Origin: Sphaerochaeta sp.
GTDB lineage: Bacteria; Spirochaetota; Spirochaetia; Sphaerochaetales; Sphaerochaetaceae
Assembly (NCBI GenBank): GCA_016342655.1
Contig: JAEINL010000021.1
Location: forward strand, 1-49,790
DNA: 49,790 nucleotides
Direction of reading: 5' to 3'
Within the stretch, counting starts at the first letter, position 1, and each line of letters starts with the position of its first letter. The notes below the pieces were generated by a model. It was not told where the DNA came from. It did no database searches and saw only the letters and a list, made by a program, of their open reading frames with translations. Of the stretch, positions 32,652-42,531 are shown one piece after another. A program made the translations under genes and the position numbers.

Positions 32652-35600
32652 TCAGGAGAAATACCTGATACCACTTGCGAACAAACCGTTGTCCGGCTTG
32701 TAGGGAGTATTCCGATAGAGGTCCTTAGTTGAGCGCTCACTATGGGCCATCCTTCCAAATACCCTGCCGTCAGGTGAGGAGAGTGCCTCCAATGCATACG
32801 TTGACCCATTAGGATTCCAAGGCAGAGCCATAGTAGGCTTTCCCTGGAGATCAACATACTGGCTAGCTATCTGGCCATTGAGGGCCAACGTGTCCAGAAG
32901 ATCTGCCTTACAGATGAACCGTCCCTCCCCGTGGGAGATGGGGACAAGGGATATGTCCCCCGTCTGGTAGCTTTGCATCCAAGGCGAGAGTGTGGATGCG
33001 ACTCTGGTGCGGACCAACATCGACTGGTGACGGGCTAGAAGGTTGAAGGTCAGGGTGGGATCATCCTCTGTAGGGTCGATCATCTTCCCATACGGCAGCA
33101 ACCCCAGCTTCACCAAAGCCTGGAAGCCATTGCAGATACCACCGATAAGACCGTCCCGCACCTCAAGGAGACGGGTTATCTCCTCAGCTATCAAAGGGTT
33201 GCGTAAGAAGGAGGCGATGAACTTTGCCGATCCGTCAGGCTCATCCCCACCTGAAAAGCCTCCGGGCAGAAAGAGTATCTGAGAATGGGACAGAGCCTTG
33301 GCAAAGGAGGTGACACTCTCACTCACCCCTTGGGCAGAGAGGTTGTTGATGACAAACTGCTCACAGACAGCGCCTTCGGAGACGAGGGCAGAGCTCAAGT
33401 CATACTCACAATTGGTTCCAGGGAAGACAGGGATAAGCACTTTCGGTGCGGCTTTGGGGTAGTTGCTTTTGGTCCGGGCCCTCTTTGTCCAGTTTATGGT
33501 TGGGATATCCAAAGGAGGAGCCTCTGGTCGCTTACGGGGATATACCTGCTCAAGAGGCATTTCATAGGCAGTCTGGATCTGGTCCAAGGTGAGGTTGAAA
33601 CCTGTACCGGAGAATCTTGCTTCCTCTGTGGTATACCCCAACAACTCACCTAGAGACATGTCCTGTGTAAGCTCCAGGACAAACGAACCATATCGCTTGG
33701 AAAACAGATCCAATTGGGCAAGGAAGGCGAAGCCTATCCCGTTTCCCATGCACATCTTCATGAGAGCCTCTGCAATGCCACCAAAGCCGATGGCATAGCA
33801 GGAGGCAACCTTCTTCTCCCTTATAAGGGTAGAGACCTGTGCAAACAATCGGGGAAGGTCCTCCTCCTTCTCTGACTGAAGCAGTATCACCGCATGAGCT
33901 GAGCCCTTGAACTCATTGCTGATCAAGGCCTGTGCTTCAGAGGCGCTTATGGCAAAGCTGACCAAGGTAGGGGGAACATCAAGGTCCCCAAAGGAGCCGC
34001 TCATGGAGTCCTTGCCCCCAATCGCAGCTTTTTCAAGCAGCATCTGGGCTTTGAAAGCCCCCAACAAGGCTGCAAACGGAAGACCCCAGCGCTTAGAATC
34101 GGAGCCTACCTTGCCAAAATACTCCTGAAAGGTGAGATAGGTCTGAGTGAGGTCAGCTCCTGCTGCGACCAGCTTTGCAACAGAGTGAATCACCGCAGAG
34201 AAAGAGCCCTGGAAGGGATCCTGTTCCATAAGAAAGGGATCATACCCCCAAGCCATCACCGAAGCCGTGGAAGTCGCCCCCTCCCCGACAGGAAACAAGG
34301 CTGCCATAACAGAAGAAGGGGTCACCTGGTACTTCCCCCCATACGGCATGAAAAGTGAGGCGGCTCCTATGGTTGAATCAAAGCGCTCTGAGAGCCCCTG
34401 TTGGGAACATACATTGAGGTCGCCCATCAGGGACAGGAGCCTCTGGTTCAAAGGTGCGTTCACTGATTCAAGATTCTTTTGTATTTCTGGTTGTGGAATA
34501 ACAACATGTGCATGCTTTTCAGAGCCATTGCTGTCAAGGAAAGACCTCTTGATGGCAACAACCCTTTCTCCCTGATGGAGCATCACCAGAGTCTGGTCTT
34601 CGGTGACCTGAGCTACAACAGAGCTTTCCAGGTTCTCTTCGGCGGCCAAGGCCTGGAAAAGGCTGACATCCTGTGCATCCAGGACAACTGCCATCCTCTC
34701 CTGGGATTCACTGATGGCGAGCTCTGTCGCACTGATGCCCTCATACTTGGTAAGGATGGCATCGAGGTCGATGACCAGCCCTCCTGCAAGCTCCCCGATC
34801 GCAACACAGACTCCCCCTGCCCCGAAGTCGTTGCACCGCTTGATCAAGGACGAGGCATCAGGACGCCTCATAAGGCGCTGGAGCTTGCGCTCCTGTGGAG
34901 CATTTCCCTTCTGGACCTCCGAGCCACAGGTTGCAAGCGAATCGGAGGTATGGCTCTTTGAGGAACCCGTAGCCCCACCACAACCGTCACGCCCGGTACG
35001 TCCACCGACCAACACTACCCTGTCTCCAGGCCGGGGGTCCTCACGCCTCACCTGCTTGGCTCTTACAGCCCCTACCACTGCACCCAGTTCCATATGCTTT
35101 GCAACAAACCCAGGATGATAGATCTCCTGGACCAGACTGGTAGCAAGGCCGATCTGATTTCCATAGGAACTGTTCCCGTTTGCTGCGGTCACCACCAGCT
35201 TCTTCTGGGCAATCTTCCCAGGCAGGGTCTCCCTGACCGGTACCAGAGGACTTGCAGCCCCACTGATCCTCATTGCCTGAAACACATACGCCCTACCTGA
35301 AAGCGGGTCCCTTATAGCCCCACCTATGCAGGTGGCAGCCCCTCCAAAGGGTTCTATCTCAGTGGGGTGGTTGTGGGTCTCGTTCTTGAACATCAATAGC
35401 CAAGGTTCTCGCTTCCCATCACAGGTGACCTCCACCTTCACAGAACAGGCGTTTATCTCTTCTGATTCGTCCAATTTGTCGAGCTTGCCCTGCTTCCTGA
35501 GTACCTTTGAGCCGATAAGGGCAAGGTCCATGAGGGAGATGGGCTTTTTATCACCTACGGCCTTGCGGCAGGCGATGTACTGGTCATAGGTTGCCTGTAC

Positions 35601-36326
35601 CTGCGCATCCTCAATCTCGACAGAGTCCAACGAGGTGAGGAAGGTCGTATGACGACAGTGATCTGACCAGTAGGTGTCGATGACCTTCAGCTCTGTATGC
35701 GTAGGATCACGCCCGTTCTCAGAGAAATAGGCACGTACCATGCTCAAATCATCAAAATCCATGGCCAGGCCCTCCTCAAGGGAGAACTTTTGGAGCGCCT
35801 CATCTGTAAGGGTGGTAAATCCACGTAGCGTCTCTACGCTCCCGGCCTTGGCAAAGGGGAGGTTCAAATCCTTGGGAAGGGCCATCTCGGCTTCGGTGGC
35901 TTCCACGGGGTTTATCAGGTAGTCCCTGATGGCGTCCTTCTCCCCTTCGGTAAAGGAACCTTCCAATACGTACACCTTGGCACTGCGTACCAGAGGGCGG
36001 GGAGCAGAGCTGATAAGTTGGATGCACTGGGCCGCCGAATCAGATCGTTGGTCATATTGTCCGCTAAGAGGCTCAACAGCAAGGACAAAGGAGGGGGAGG
36101 CGACTTCGGGAAAGGTCTCATACAGGTCATCAACCTGCACCTCAGAAAACACCGTATGCTTGCACCGCTGCAGAAGAGAAGCATCGATGCCCTGGATATC
36201 ATAACGTTTGATAATGCGCACACTCTGCAAGCTATCGATACCCACATACAGCTTCAGATCCTCAAACAAGGCCTCTTCAGCGACTCTGAAACTCTCTTTC
36301 TTCTCAACAAACAAACGGTAGACCAT
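32652..36326 (-). CDS. purL: Phosphoribosylformylglycinamidine synthase, single-chain (PurL+PurQ)
   Basis: A 1224-residue enzyme for step 4 of purine synthesis, turning FGAR to FGAM with ATP and glutamine. The PurL part shows SDHCRHTTF, the FKNETHNHPTEIEPFGGAATCIGGAIRD-type catalytic region (about 335) and later KDSMSGSFGD. The last ~270 residues are a glutaminase: PGTNCEYD, then FLPGGFSGGDEPDGS and GGICNGFQALV with the catalytic cysteine. No separate purS or purQ is needed. This long form is typical of proteobacteria and some anaerobic firmicutes; in spirochaetes it is plausible. It closes the pur operon, eight bases after purD. Confidence 0.95.
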   Translation of the reverse strand: MVYRLFVEKKESFRVAEEALFEDLKLYVGIDSLQSVRIIKRYDIQGIDASLLQRCKHTVFSEVQVDDLYETFPEVASPSFVLAVEPLSGQYDQRSDSAAQCIQLISSAPRPLVRSAKVYVLEGSFTEGEKDAIRDYLINPVEATEAEMALPKDLNLPFAKAGSVETLRGFTTLTDEALQKFSLEEGLAMDFDDLSMVRAYFSENGRDPTHTELKVIDTYWSDHCRHTTFLTSLDSVEIEDAQVQATYDQYIACRKAVGDKKPISLMDLALIGSKVLRKQGKLDKLDESEEINACSVKVEVTCDGKREPWLLMFKNETHNHPTEIEPFGGAATCIGGAIRDPLSGRAYVFQAMRISGAASPLVPVRETLPGKIAQKKLVVTAANGNSSYGNQIGLATSLVQEIYHPGFVAKHMELGAVVGAVRAKQVRREDPRPGDRVVLVGGRTGRDGCGGATGSSKSHTSDSLATCGSEVQKGNAPQERKLQRLMRRPDASSLIKRCNDFGAGGVCVAIGELAGGLVIDLDAILTKYEGISATELAISESQERMAVVLDAQDVSLFQALAAEENLESSVVAQVTEDQTLVMLHQGERVVAIKRSFLDSNGSEKHAHVVIPQPEIQKNLESVNAPLNQRLLSLMGDLNVCSQQGLSERFDSTIGAASLFMPYGGKYQVTPSSVMAALFPVGEGATSTASVMAWGYDPFLMEQDPFQGSFSAVIHSVAKLVAAGADLTQTYLTFQEYFGKVGSDSKRWGLPFAALLGAFKAQMLLEKAAIGGKDSMSGSFGDLDVPPTLVSFAISASEAQALISNEFKGSAHAVILLQSEKEEDLPRLFAQVSTLIREKKVASCYAIGFGGIAEALMKMCMGNGIGFAFLAQLDLFSKRYGSFVLELTQDMSLGELLGYTTEEARFSGTGFNLTLDQIQTAYEMPLEQVYPRKRPEAPPLDIPTINWTKRARTKSNYPKAAPKVLIPVFPGTNCEYDLSSALVSEGAVCEQFVINNLSAQGVSESVTSFAKALSHSQILFLPGGFSGGDEPDGSAKFIASFLRNPLIAEEITRLLEVRDGLIGGICNGFQALVKLGLLPYGKMIDPTEDDPTLTFNLLARHQSMLVRTRVASTLSPWMQSYQTGDISLVPISHGEGRFICKADLLDTLALNGQIASQYVDLQGKPTMALPWNPNGSTYALEALSSPDGRVFGRMAHSERSTKDLYRNTPYKPDNGLFASGIRYFS

Positions 36327-36334
36327 ACTGCCCC

Positions 36335-37597
36335 CTACGCCTCGAGGGCGACTTTCCCAATATCCTTGCGATACTGCATCCCGTCAAACGAGACCGAATC
36401 CACACTTCGATAGGCCTTTTCCACTGCTTCTTTCAACGTCTGGGCTGTGGCGACAAGATTCATTACACGACCACCATTGGTTACCAACGTAGTGCCGTCG
36501 AACCTTGTTCCCGCATGCAGGCATACAAGTCCTTCTTCAAACGTACCTACGGTAATCCTCTTGCCAGTCTCGTAGCAGGTGGGGTACCCCCCACTTGCAA
36601 GGACCACACAACAACTGGCCTGGTTGGAAAACTTCACCTCAACATCCTTAAGCCGTTGCTGGGAAACTGCCAACAGGATGGACAAGAGGTCACTCTCCAA
36701 AAGCGGGAGAACCGCCTGCAGCTCAGGATCGCCAAACCTCGCGTTATACTCGATGACCTTGGGTCCGTCGGGGGTAAGCATGAGACCAAAATAGAGACAC
36801 CCCTTGAAGGTTCGCCCCTCCTTGTTCATTGCAGCCATGGTGGGAAGAAAAATCTGCTGCATGCAAAGCTCTTGCAGTTCCGGGGTATAATAGGGGTTTG
36901 GGGCTATCACCCCCATACCTCCGGTATTCGGCCCCTGATCGCCATCAAAGGCACGCTTGTGGTCCATGGATGAAGGTAGGGGGACGAGACTCACTCCATC
37001 TGTGAAGGTGAGTACCGATACCTCGAAACCAGTGAGGAACTGCTCAACTACAATGCTTTCACCACTGGAGCCGAAGACCTTGTCCACCATCATGGCCCTG
37101 ATGGCTGTCTGCAAAGCTTCCCTGGTGTGTGCTATGACCACACCCTTGCCCAAGGCTAGGCCATCGGCCTTTACCACGCTGGGAAGAGCACACGTCTTTG
37201 CGTAGGCCAAGGCCTCTTCCACCTTGTCAAACACCTCATATTCCGCCGAGGGAATCCCGTAGCGCTTCATCAGGTCCTTGGAAAAAACCTTGCTCCCTTC
37301 CAGGATTGCAGAACGTTTGTCCGGTCCAAAACAGGGAATGCCTTCAGATTCCAACAGGTCAACCAACCCAAGGACCAAAGGGTCATCAGGGCCCACCACC
37401 ACAAAATCGACCTTCTCCTGCTTGGCAAACTGGACAATCCTATCCAGATCCTTCGTCCCTATCGGGACCAAGGTGGCACATCCTGCCATCCCGGCGTTCC
37501 CAGGAAGGGCAAAGAGACGGTTTACGTCAGCATTGTGAGAGAGATTTGCAACCAGTGCATGTTCACGGCCTCCCGAGCCGATTACCAAGATATCCAT
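36335..37597 (-). CDS. purD: Phosphoribosylamine-glycine ligase PurD
   Basis: A 420-residue ATP-grasp enzyme, step 2 of the pathway. The N-terminus is the usual ILVIGSGGREHAL, followed by VGPDDPLVLGLVD; an ATP-grasp core contains VVKADGLALGKGVVIA, the dimer-type block HKRAFDGDQGPNTGGMG and FGDPELQAVLPLL. It starts three bases after purH stops. It supplies GAR to the PurN part of the fusion protein upstream in the operon. Confidence 0.96.
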   Translation of the reverse strand: MDILVIGSGGREHALVANLSHNADVNRLFALPGNAGMAGCATLVPIGTKDLDRIVQFAKQEKVDFVVVGPDDPLVLGLVDLLESEGIPCFGPDKRSAILEGSKVFSKDLMKRYGIPSAEYEVFDKVEEALAYAKTCALPSVVKADGLALGKGVVIAHTREALQTAIRAMMVDKVFGSSGESIVVEQFLTGFEVSVLTFTDGVSLVPLPSSMDHKRAFDGDQGPNTGGMGVIAPNPYYTPELQELCMQQIFLPTMAAMNKEGRTFKGCLYFGLMLTPDGPKVIEYNARFGDPELQAVLPLLESDLLSILLAVSQQRLKDVEVKFSNQASCCVVLASGGYPTCYETGKRITVGTFEEGLVCLHAGTRFDGTTLVTNGGRVMNLVATAQTLKEAVEKAYRSVDSVSFDGMQYRKDIGKVALEA

Positions 37598-37600
37598 AGC

Positions 37601-38779
37601 TTAATGGTGAAAGAGTCTGATCGAATTGCAAGCCATTACCATTGCGTATTGGTTACAAGCTTCGATGACCATATCATCCCTGACAGAACCGCCAGGCTGT
37701 ACGATATACTGCACACCACTACGTTTGGCCCTATCAATATTGTCCCTGAAGGGGAAAAAGGCATCACTGGCGAGAGAGACCCCACCGATGGTCTTCAGAT
37801 ATTCCTTTTTCTCTTCTGCTCCAAAGGGCTTCGGGCACTCAGAGAAGAAACGCTTCCAGGCCTCAGCCTCAAACAGTGAGGTCTCAGGATTGTCAGCGAG
37901 ATACTGCTCTATTGCATTGTCCTTGTCATTGCGGCTCAGCTTTGGCAGAAAGGGAAGACCAAGTACCCGTTCGCTCTGCCTCAGGTGCCACAGATCAGCC
38001 TTGTCCCCTGCCAGGCGGGTGCAATGGATGCGGGACTGCTGTCCGGCCCCTACCCCGATGGTCTGTCCGTTCTTTGCATAACAGACCGAGTTGGACTGGG
38101 TATACTTGAGGGCGTTGAGGGCAACAACCAGATCAATCCTTGCCGTATCAGGCACAAGCGTATGCTCTGTGACAATGGGCTCAAGCACACGTGCATCGAG
38201 GGCTATGGCATTTCTTTCCTGTTCGAAGGTGATGCCGAAGACTGTCCTCGTCTCCAGCTCAGGAGGGACATAGGAAGCTTCAATTTGCAGGACAGTGTAC
38301 GATCCGTTGCGCTTAGCCCTCAGCAAGGCCAAAGCCTCATCGGTATACCCTGGGGCAATGACGCCGTCGCTTACCTCCGCCTTGATGCACTGTGCGGTAC
38401 TGAGGTCACACTCACGGCTGAGGCTGATAAAATCACCAAAGGAAGACATACGGTCCGCCCCTCGGGCGCGGGTATAGGCGGTAGCAAGGGAAGAGAGGGG
38501 CCTTCCCTCCGGGACAAAGTACATCTTCCGTTCAGTTTCATTCAAAGGAAGCCCTACCGCGGCTCCTGCAGGACTCACATGCTTGAAGGATGCTGCAGAA
38601 GGCAGGTTGAGGCTCTGGTCCAAGGAAAGGACAAGCTGCCAGCCGTTAAGTGCATCAAGGAGGTTGATGTATCCTGGCTTCCCACTGAGGATGGTTATTG
38701 GAAGGTTGTCCGTTTCAGTAAAAATCCTTGCCGGTTTCTGATTGGGGTTACACCCATACTTGAGTTCCATACTATCCAT
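37601..38779 (-). CDS. purH: AICAR transformylase, PurH without its cyclohydrolase domain
   Basis: A 392-residue protein homologous to the C-terminal part of PurH. It transfers a formyl group from 10-formyl-THF to AICAR. The catalytic pair K66-H67 is in SFKHVSPAGAA, and the substrate region IGVGAGQQSR and SDAFFPFRD are intact. The ~190-residue N-terminal IMP cyclohydrolase (MGS-like) domain of normal PurH is absent. This shortened form is known from clostridia. Closing the IMP ring therefore needs another enzyme, which I find fused to PurN next door. Confidence 0.93.
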   Translation of the reverse strand: MDSMELKYGCNPNQKPARIFTETDNLPITILSGKPGYINLLDALNGWQLVLSLDQSLNLPSAASFKHVSPAGAAVGLPLNETERKMYFVPEGRPLSSLATAYTRARGADRMSSFGDFISLSRECDLSTAQCIKAEVSDGVIAPGYTDEALALLRAKRNGSYTVLQIEASYVPPELETRTVFGITFEQERNAIALDARVLEPIVTEHTLVPDTARIDLVVALNALKYTQSNSVCYAKNGQTIGVGAGQQSRIHCTRLAGDKADLWHLRQSERVLGLPFLPKLSRNDKDNAIEQYLADNPETSLFEAEAWKRFFSECPKPFGAEEKKEYLKTIGGVSLASDAFFPFRDNIDRAKRSGVQYIVQPGGSVRDDMVIEACNQYAMVMACNSIRLFHH

Positions 38780-38781
38780 GC

Positions 38782-40068
38782 TTACCTCGTATGCTTGTTG
38801 ATCAGTTTCTGTGAATATTTCCCTGTATCCAGGTGAGTGTACCTGACATACAGCGCAATCCTGTTTTCCTCATCAAGACTATCCCAGAGCCTTTGGGAAA
38901 AAAGCCCAATGCCCTGGTCCACCTCAACTTCCCTCGGATTTCCTACGAATGAAGGAAGAGGATTCCCATCATCCTCATAGGTATGTATCAGATGTGCCCT
39001 TCCTGTCCTGGGATTTGGGTAAGGGAAGAACTCCCGTTTGCACTGTCCCTGTTCCCGCTTAAGAATGGAAAGTGTATAGGAGGGGGGATTACCCATCTCA
39101 AACATTCCACTTATCCTCGGGGTGTAGGCAGGCTCATCGGGCTCATAGCATCGGGTCTGCAGGGCTTCTTCAAAACTCTTGCCCTCTGCAAGGAAGGAGA
39201 CGATGGTATCAGTCTGATCGCCGTTGCTGACGATTACCTTGGAACCAAAGCTTCTGAGGGGGTGGTAGATGATAAGGGAGGGATCTTCCAGGGCCGATGC
39301 GTCGAAGGCCTCTGTCTTCAGGGCCTCCCCATCCAAGGCCAATACCCGGTTACGGCTATTGTTGCTGCGCCCCATGAGGAAGTAGGCAATGACAGCCTCA
39401 CCCTCACTGGACAGGCCCATGATGAGGCCTCGTCCGGGATAGCTTTTGTCTTGTAACAGCGTTTCGATTTTCATTGATTGCTCCATTGTTTGGCAGACCT
39501 CTCGGGTAGAGCGGGGAAGCAGGACCCATTCCGCCTCCTCCATGATCCGTCTCTGTAAGGTGGCGGGCGTATCGCCTGGGTGGACAGCTACCGCCTGTTG
39601 CGCCACTATTGGTCCGCCATCGGGAACGGAATTGACAAAGTGTACCGTCGCCCCGCTGATCGTAACCCCTCGCTCCAAGGCTGCCTGGTGAACTTTCAGC
39701 CCATAATACCCTTTGCCCGAGAAGCTCGGTAAGAGGGAAGGATGGATATTGAGGATCCTCTGGGGATATTTTCTGACAAATTCCTCAGAAAGCAGGGAGA
39801 GAAAGCCTGCAAATATGATCAGGTCGATCATATTCTCCCTCAAGACTTCTTCTAGATTAGCCTCAAACAAGGATCGGTCACCCTTAATCCGCTGTACGAC
39901 AAGACTGTGTATTCCTGCATTCTGGGCACGCTCGATGGCATAGGTTCCCGCCCTGTCTGCAACAACCAAGACTATCGAACCACTCCCCAAACCACCCTTG
40001 GCCTGGACATCAAGCAGAGCCTGCAGGTTTGTCCCACCTCCGCTGACCAAGACAGCAATGCGTATCAT
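38782..40068 (-). CDS. purN: PurN-PurO fusion: GAR transformylase and IMP cyclohydrolase
   Basis: A 428-residue bifunctional protein. Residues 1-~197 are GAR transformylase (step 3, 10-formyl-THF dependent) with VLVSGGGTNLQALLD, the catalytic N107 and H109 in NIHPSLLPSF, and D150 in SVPDGG. From about residue 199 on, the sequence changes to a PurO-like IMP cyclohydrolase: SYPGRGLIMGLSSEGEAVIAYFLMGRSNNSRNRVLAL is the start of that fold, and PSYTLSILKREQ and GRAHLIHTYEDDGNPLPSF continue it. PurO is best known from archaea. The fusion completes the pathway: the PurO part closes the ring that this PurH cannot. The start overlaps the purM stop (ATGA). Confidence 0.85.
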   Translation of the reverse strand: MIRIAVLVSGGGTNLQALLDVQAKGGLGSGSIVLVVADRAGTYAIERAQNAGIHSLVVQRIKGDRSLFEANLEEVLRENMIDLIIFAGFLSLLSEEFVRKYPQRILNIHPSLLPSFSGKGYYGLKVHQAALERGVTISGATVHFVNSVPDGGPIVAQQAVAVHPGDTPATLQRRIMEEAEWVLLPRSTREVCQTMEQSMKIETLLQDKSYPGRGLIMGLSSEGEAVIAYFLMGRSNNSRNRVLALDGEALKTEAFDASALEDPSLIIYHPLRSFGSKVIVSNGDQTDTIVSFLAEGKSFEEALQTRCYEPDEPAYTPRISGMFEMGNPPSYTLSILKREQGQCKREFFPYPNPRTGRAHLIHTYEDDGNPLPSFVGNPREVEVDQGIGLFSQRLWDSLDEENRIALYVRYTHLDTGKYSQKLINKHTR

Positions 40069-41090
40069 ATGAGCTGTACCCCTACCTCACTTTCGACAAC
40101 AGACCCAAGGATATAGGACCCTTCGATAGTGGAAAGGGCAACCTCTGCAGCTTCCCTATCAAGGACAAGGACCATGCCAACGCCCATGTTGAACGTGTTG
40201 TACATATCAGCGAGGGGGATCGCACCCTCCTGCTGGATAAGGGTAAAGATAGGAAGCACCCTTACATCCTCAAGGAAGATTCTTGCCCCCTTGCCAGGGG
40301 GAAGACAGCGGGGGATGTTCTCGTAGAAGCCTCCCCCCGTGATATGGGCAGCTGCCTTTACCCTGACCTTCTGGGCCAGACCAAGCAGGGGCCGGACATA
40401 GATTTTGGTAGGTTCAAGCAGTGCCTCTCCAAGCGTACAGCCCAGCGTCGGCTCAAAGCGGTCCAAACGAGACACGTCCGAGTCAAGATTGAAGGCCTTC
40501 CTGACCAGAGAGAAGCCGTTGGAGTGAACCCCCGAGGAGCGAAGGGCAACCAGGAGATCCCCCTCCTCTATGGTGGAGTTGTCAAAGAGTCTGGACTTGT
40601 CCACAACCCCTACAGCAAAGCCGGCCAGGTCATACTCGTCTATGGGGTAGAAGCCCGGCATTTCAGCGGTCTCGCCCCCGATAAGGGCACAGCCTGCCTC
40701 TATGCACCCTGAGGCCACCCCTTTGACGATGCTCTCCACCTTCTCAGGTACGTTCTTGCCTAGGGCGATGTAGTCAAGGAAGAGTTGGGGCTCAGCACCA
40801 CAGCAGATGACGTCATTGACGCACATCGCAACACAGTCGATGCCTACCGTATCATGCCGATCCATGAGGAAGGCAAGCTTGAGCTTGGTTCCTACCCCAT
40901 CGGTTCCACAAACCAAGAGGGGATGGGGAGTCTTGGTGATATCGAGCTCAAACAGACCTCCGAACCCACCAATATCTGACCGAACCCCGCTGGTAAAGGT
41001 CTTTGCCACATGGCTTTTCATGAGTTCCACAGCCCTATAGCCTGCATTGATGTCTACACCGCTTGCGCGGTAGCTTTCATTCTGTGTCAT
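40065..41090 (-). CDS. purM: Phosphoribosylformylglycinamidine cyclo-ligase PurM
   Basis: A 341-residue AIR synthetase, step 5. Family blocks: VDINAGYRAVELMK at the start, LVCGTDGVGTKLKLAF, GAEPQLFLDYIA, ALIGGETAEMPG and ITGGGFYENIPR. I start it at 41090, where homologues begin and GGAGAGG lies upstream; the 34 codons upstream of that are the tail of purF in another frame. The start overlaps the end of purF by 14 bases, so translation is coupled. Confidence 0.96.
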   Translation of the reverse strand: MTQNESYRASGVDINAGYRAVELMKSHVAKTFTSGVRSDIGGFGGLFELDITKTPHPLLVCGTDGVGTKLKLAFLMDRHDTVGIDCVAMCVNDVICCGAEPQLFLDYIALGKNVPEKVESIVKGVASGCIEAGCALIGGETAEMPGFYPIDEYDLAGFAVGVVDKSRLFDNSTIEEGDLLVALRSSGVHSNGFSLVRKAFNLDSDVSRLDRFEPTLGCTLGEALLEPTKIYVRPLLGLAQKVRVKAAAHITGGGFYENIPRCLPPGKGARIFLEDVRVLPIFTLIQQEGAIPLADMYNTFNMGVGMVLVLDREAAEVALSTIEGSYILGSVVESEVGVQLI

Positions 41091-42531
41091 TGTTTGGTTC
41101 CTCTCCAAGGAAATGGGTATACTTGTCCCTGCCCTTGCATAGGGGTGGGGGGCAGGGATAGTCACCGGTAAAACAGGCTGTGCAAAAGCCAATACAGGGA
41201 TGGTCCGACAGTTTGGTCACACTTTCACTGCTGAGAAAGCCCAACGAGTCTACATCGAGTAGAGAGAGCATGGTCGCATCATCATGCTTGTAGGCAAGCA
41301 GATCCTCTGAGGAGTCTATGTCGGTACCGAAATAACATGGATAGAGAAACTTTGGGGCAGCAGAACGGAGATGCACCTCCTTCGCCCCCGCTTCGCGAAG
41401 CAACCGCACGATGCGCTTGCTTGTGGTACCTCGCACTATTGAGTCGTCGATGAGCACCACACGCTTGCCCTTCACCGTAGCGGCAATCGGATTGAGCTTG
41501 ATGCGTACATGCTTCTCGCGCGAGCTTTGTCCGCTTTGGATGAAGGTCCGTCCGATGTACCTGTTCTTGATAAAACCGATGCCGTAGGGAATTCCTGACT
41601 GTCGGGAGTATCCGATGGCGGCATCGATGCCGCTGTCGGGCACCCCGATGACCACATCTGCTTGGGCTGGGTGTTCCAATGCTAGGAAGGCCCCTGCCCT
41701 AAGGCGAGCCTGGTGTATCGAGACTGTATCGATGATGCTGTCAGGTCGGGCGAAATAGATGAGTTCAAACACACACAAGGAAGAGGGCTGGGTCTTGCAG
41801 AAGGTTTTGATGCTCACAAGCGAGGCTTCTTCCCCTTGACGGGAGTCGACCACCACTATCTCCCCAGGTTCCACATCCCTGATGAAGGAAGCACCTACAG
41901 CATCAAGAGCACAGCTTTCTGAAGCGAACACATATCCGTCCCCAAGCTTGCCAATGCAAAGAGGCCTGAACCCCCAGGGGTCGCGTATGGCGATAAGTTT
42001 TGAGGGTGACATGACCAACAGGGAGTAGGCTCCCTTGATTTCTGAGATGGTCTTCTCTATAGCGGCCTCTATGCTTGGGCAGCAAAGTCTGTTACGGGTG
42101 ATGAGGTATGCTATCACCTCAGTGTCACTGGTGGTGTGGAAGATGGAACCGGCCAGTTCCAATTCCTCACGCAGCTGGGCATCATTGGTGAGGTTCCCAT
42201 TGTGGGCAATGGCCATGCTCCCCTTCTGGTGTGTGATGACCAGAGGTTGGACATTGGTACGCGAGTCAGGGCCTGTGGTCCCATAGCGGACATGGGCAAT
42301 TGCCATCCGGCAAGCTTCATTGGAAGAAAGATTCCCGCCTTCAAACACGTCCTTGACGACACCCTTGTCCTTATGGCAGGTAATGACGCCTCTCTCATTC
42401 AGCGCAATACCACACCCCTCCTGTCCCCGGTGCTGCAACGCATACAGTGCATAATAGGAGAGAGAGGCCACATCCTCAACCTTGTGGGAGAAAATGCCAA
42501 AGACACCGCACTCTTCATGGAGAGATCCCAT
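41077..42531 (-). CDS. purF: Amidophosphoribosyltransferase PurF
   Basis: A 484-residue enzyme for the committed first step, making phosphoribosylamine from PRPP and glutamine. A short propeptide (seven residues) precedes the catalytic C8 in EECGVFGIF, which becomes the N-terminus after self-cleavage. The PRPP site is VVLIDDSIVRGTTS. The C-terminal cysteines in IGFCTACFTGDYPC match the iron-sulfur type of B. subtilis, so the enzyme is probably oxygen-sensitive. It overlaps purC at its start (TGATG). Confidence 0.96.
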   Translation of the reverse strand: MGSLHEECGVFGIFSHKVEDVASLSYYALYALQHRGQEGCGIALNERGVITCHKDKGVVKDVFEGGNLSSNEACRMAIAHVRYGTTGPDSRTNVQPLVITHQKGSMAIAHNGNLTNDAQLREELELAGSIFHTTSDTEVIAYLITRNRLCCPSIEAAIEKTISEIKGAYSLLVMSPSKLIAIRDPWGFRPLCIGKLGDGYVFASESCALDAVGASFIRDVEPGEIVVVDSRQGEEASLVSIKTFCKTQPSSLCVFELIYFARPDSIIDTVSIHQARLRAGAFLALEHPAQADVVIGVPDSGIDAAIGYSRQSGIPYGIGFIKNRYIGRTFIQSGQSSREKHVRIKLNPIAATVKGKRVVLIDDSIVRGTTSKRIVRLLREAGAKEVHLRSAAPKFLYPCYFGTDIDSSEDLLAYKHDDATMLSLLDVDSLGFLSSESVTKLSDHPCIGFCTACFTGDYPCPPPLCKGRDKYTHFLGEEPNNDTE

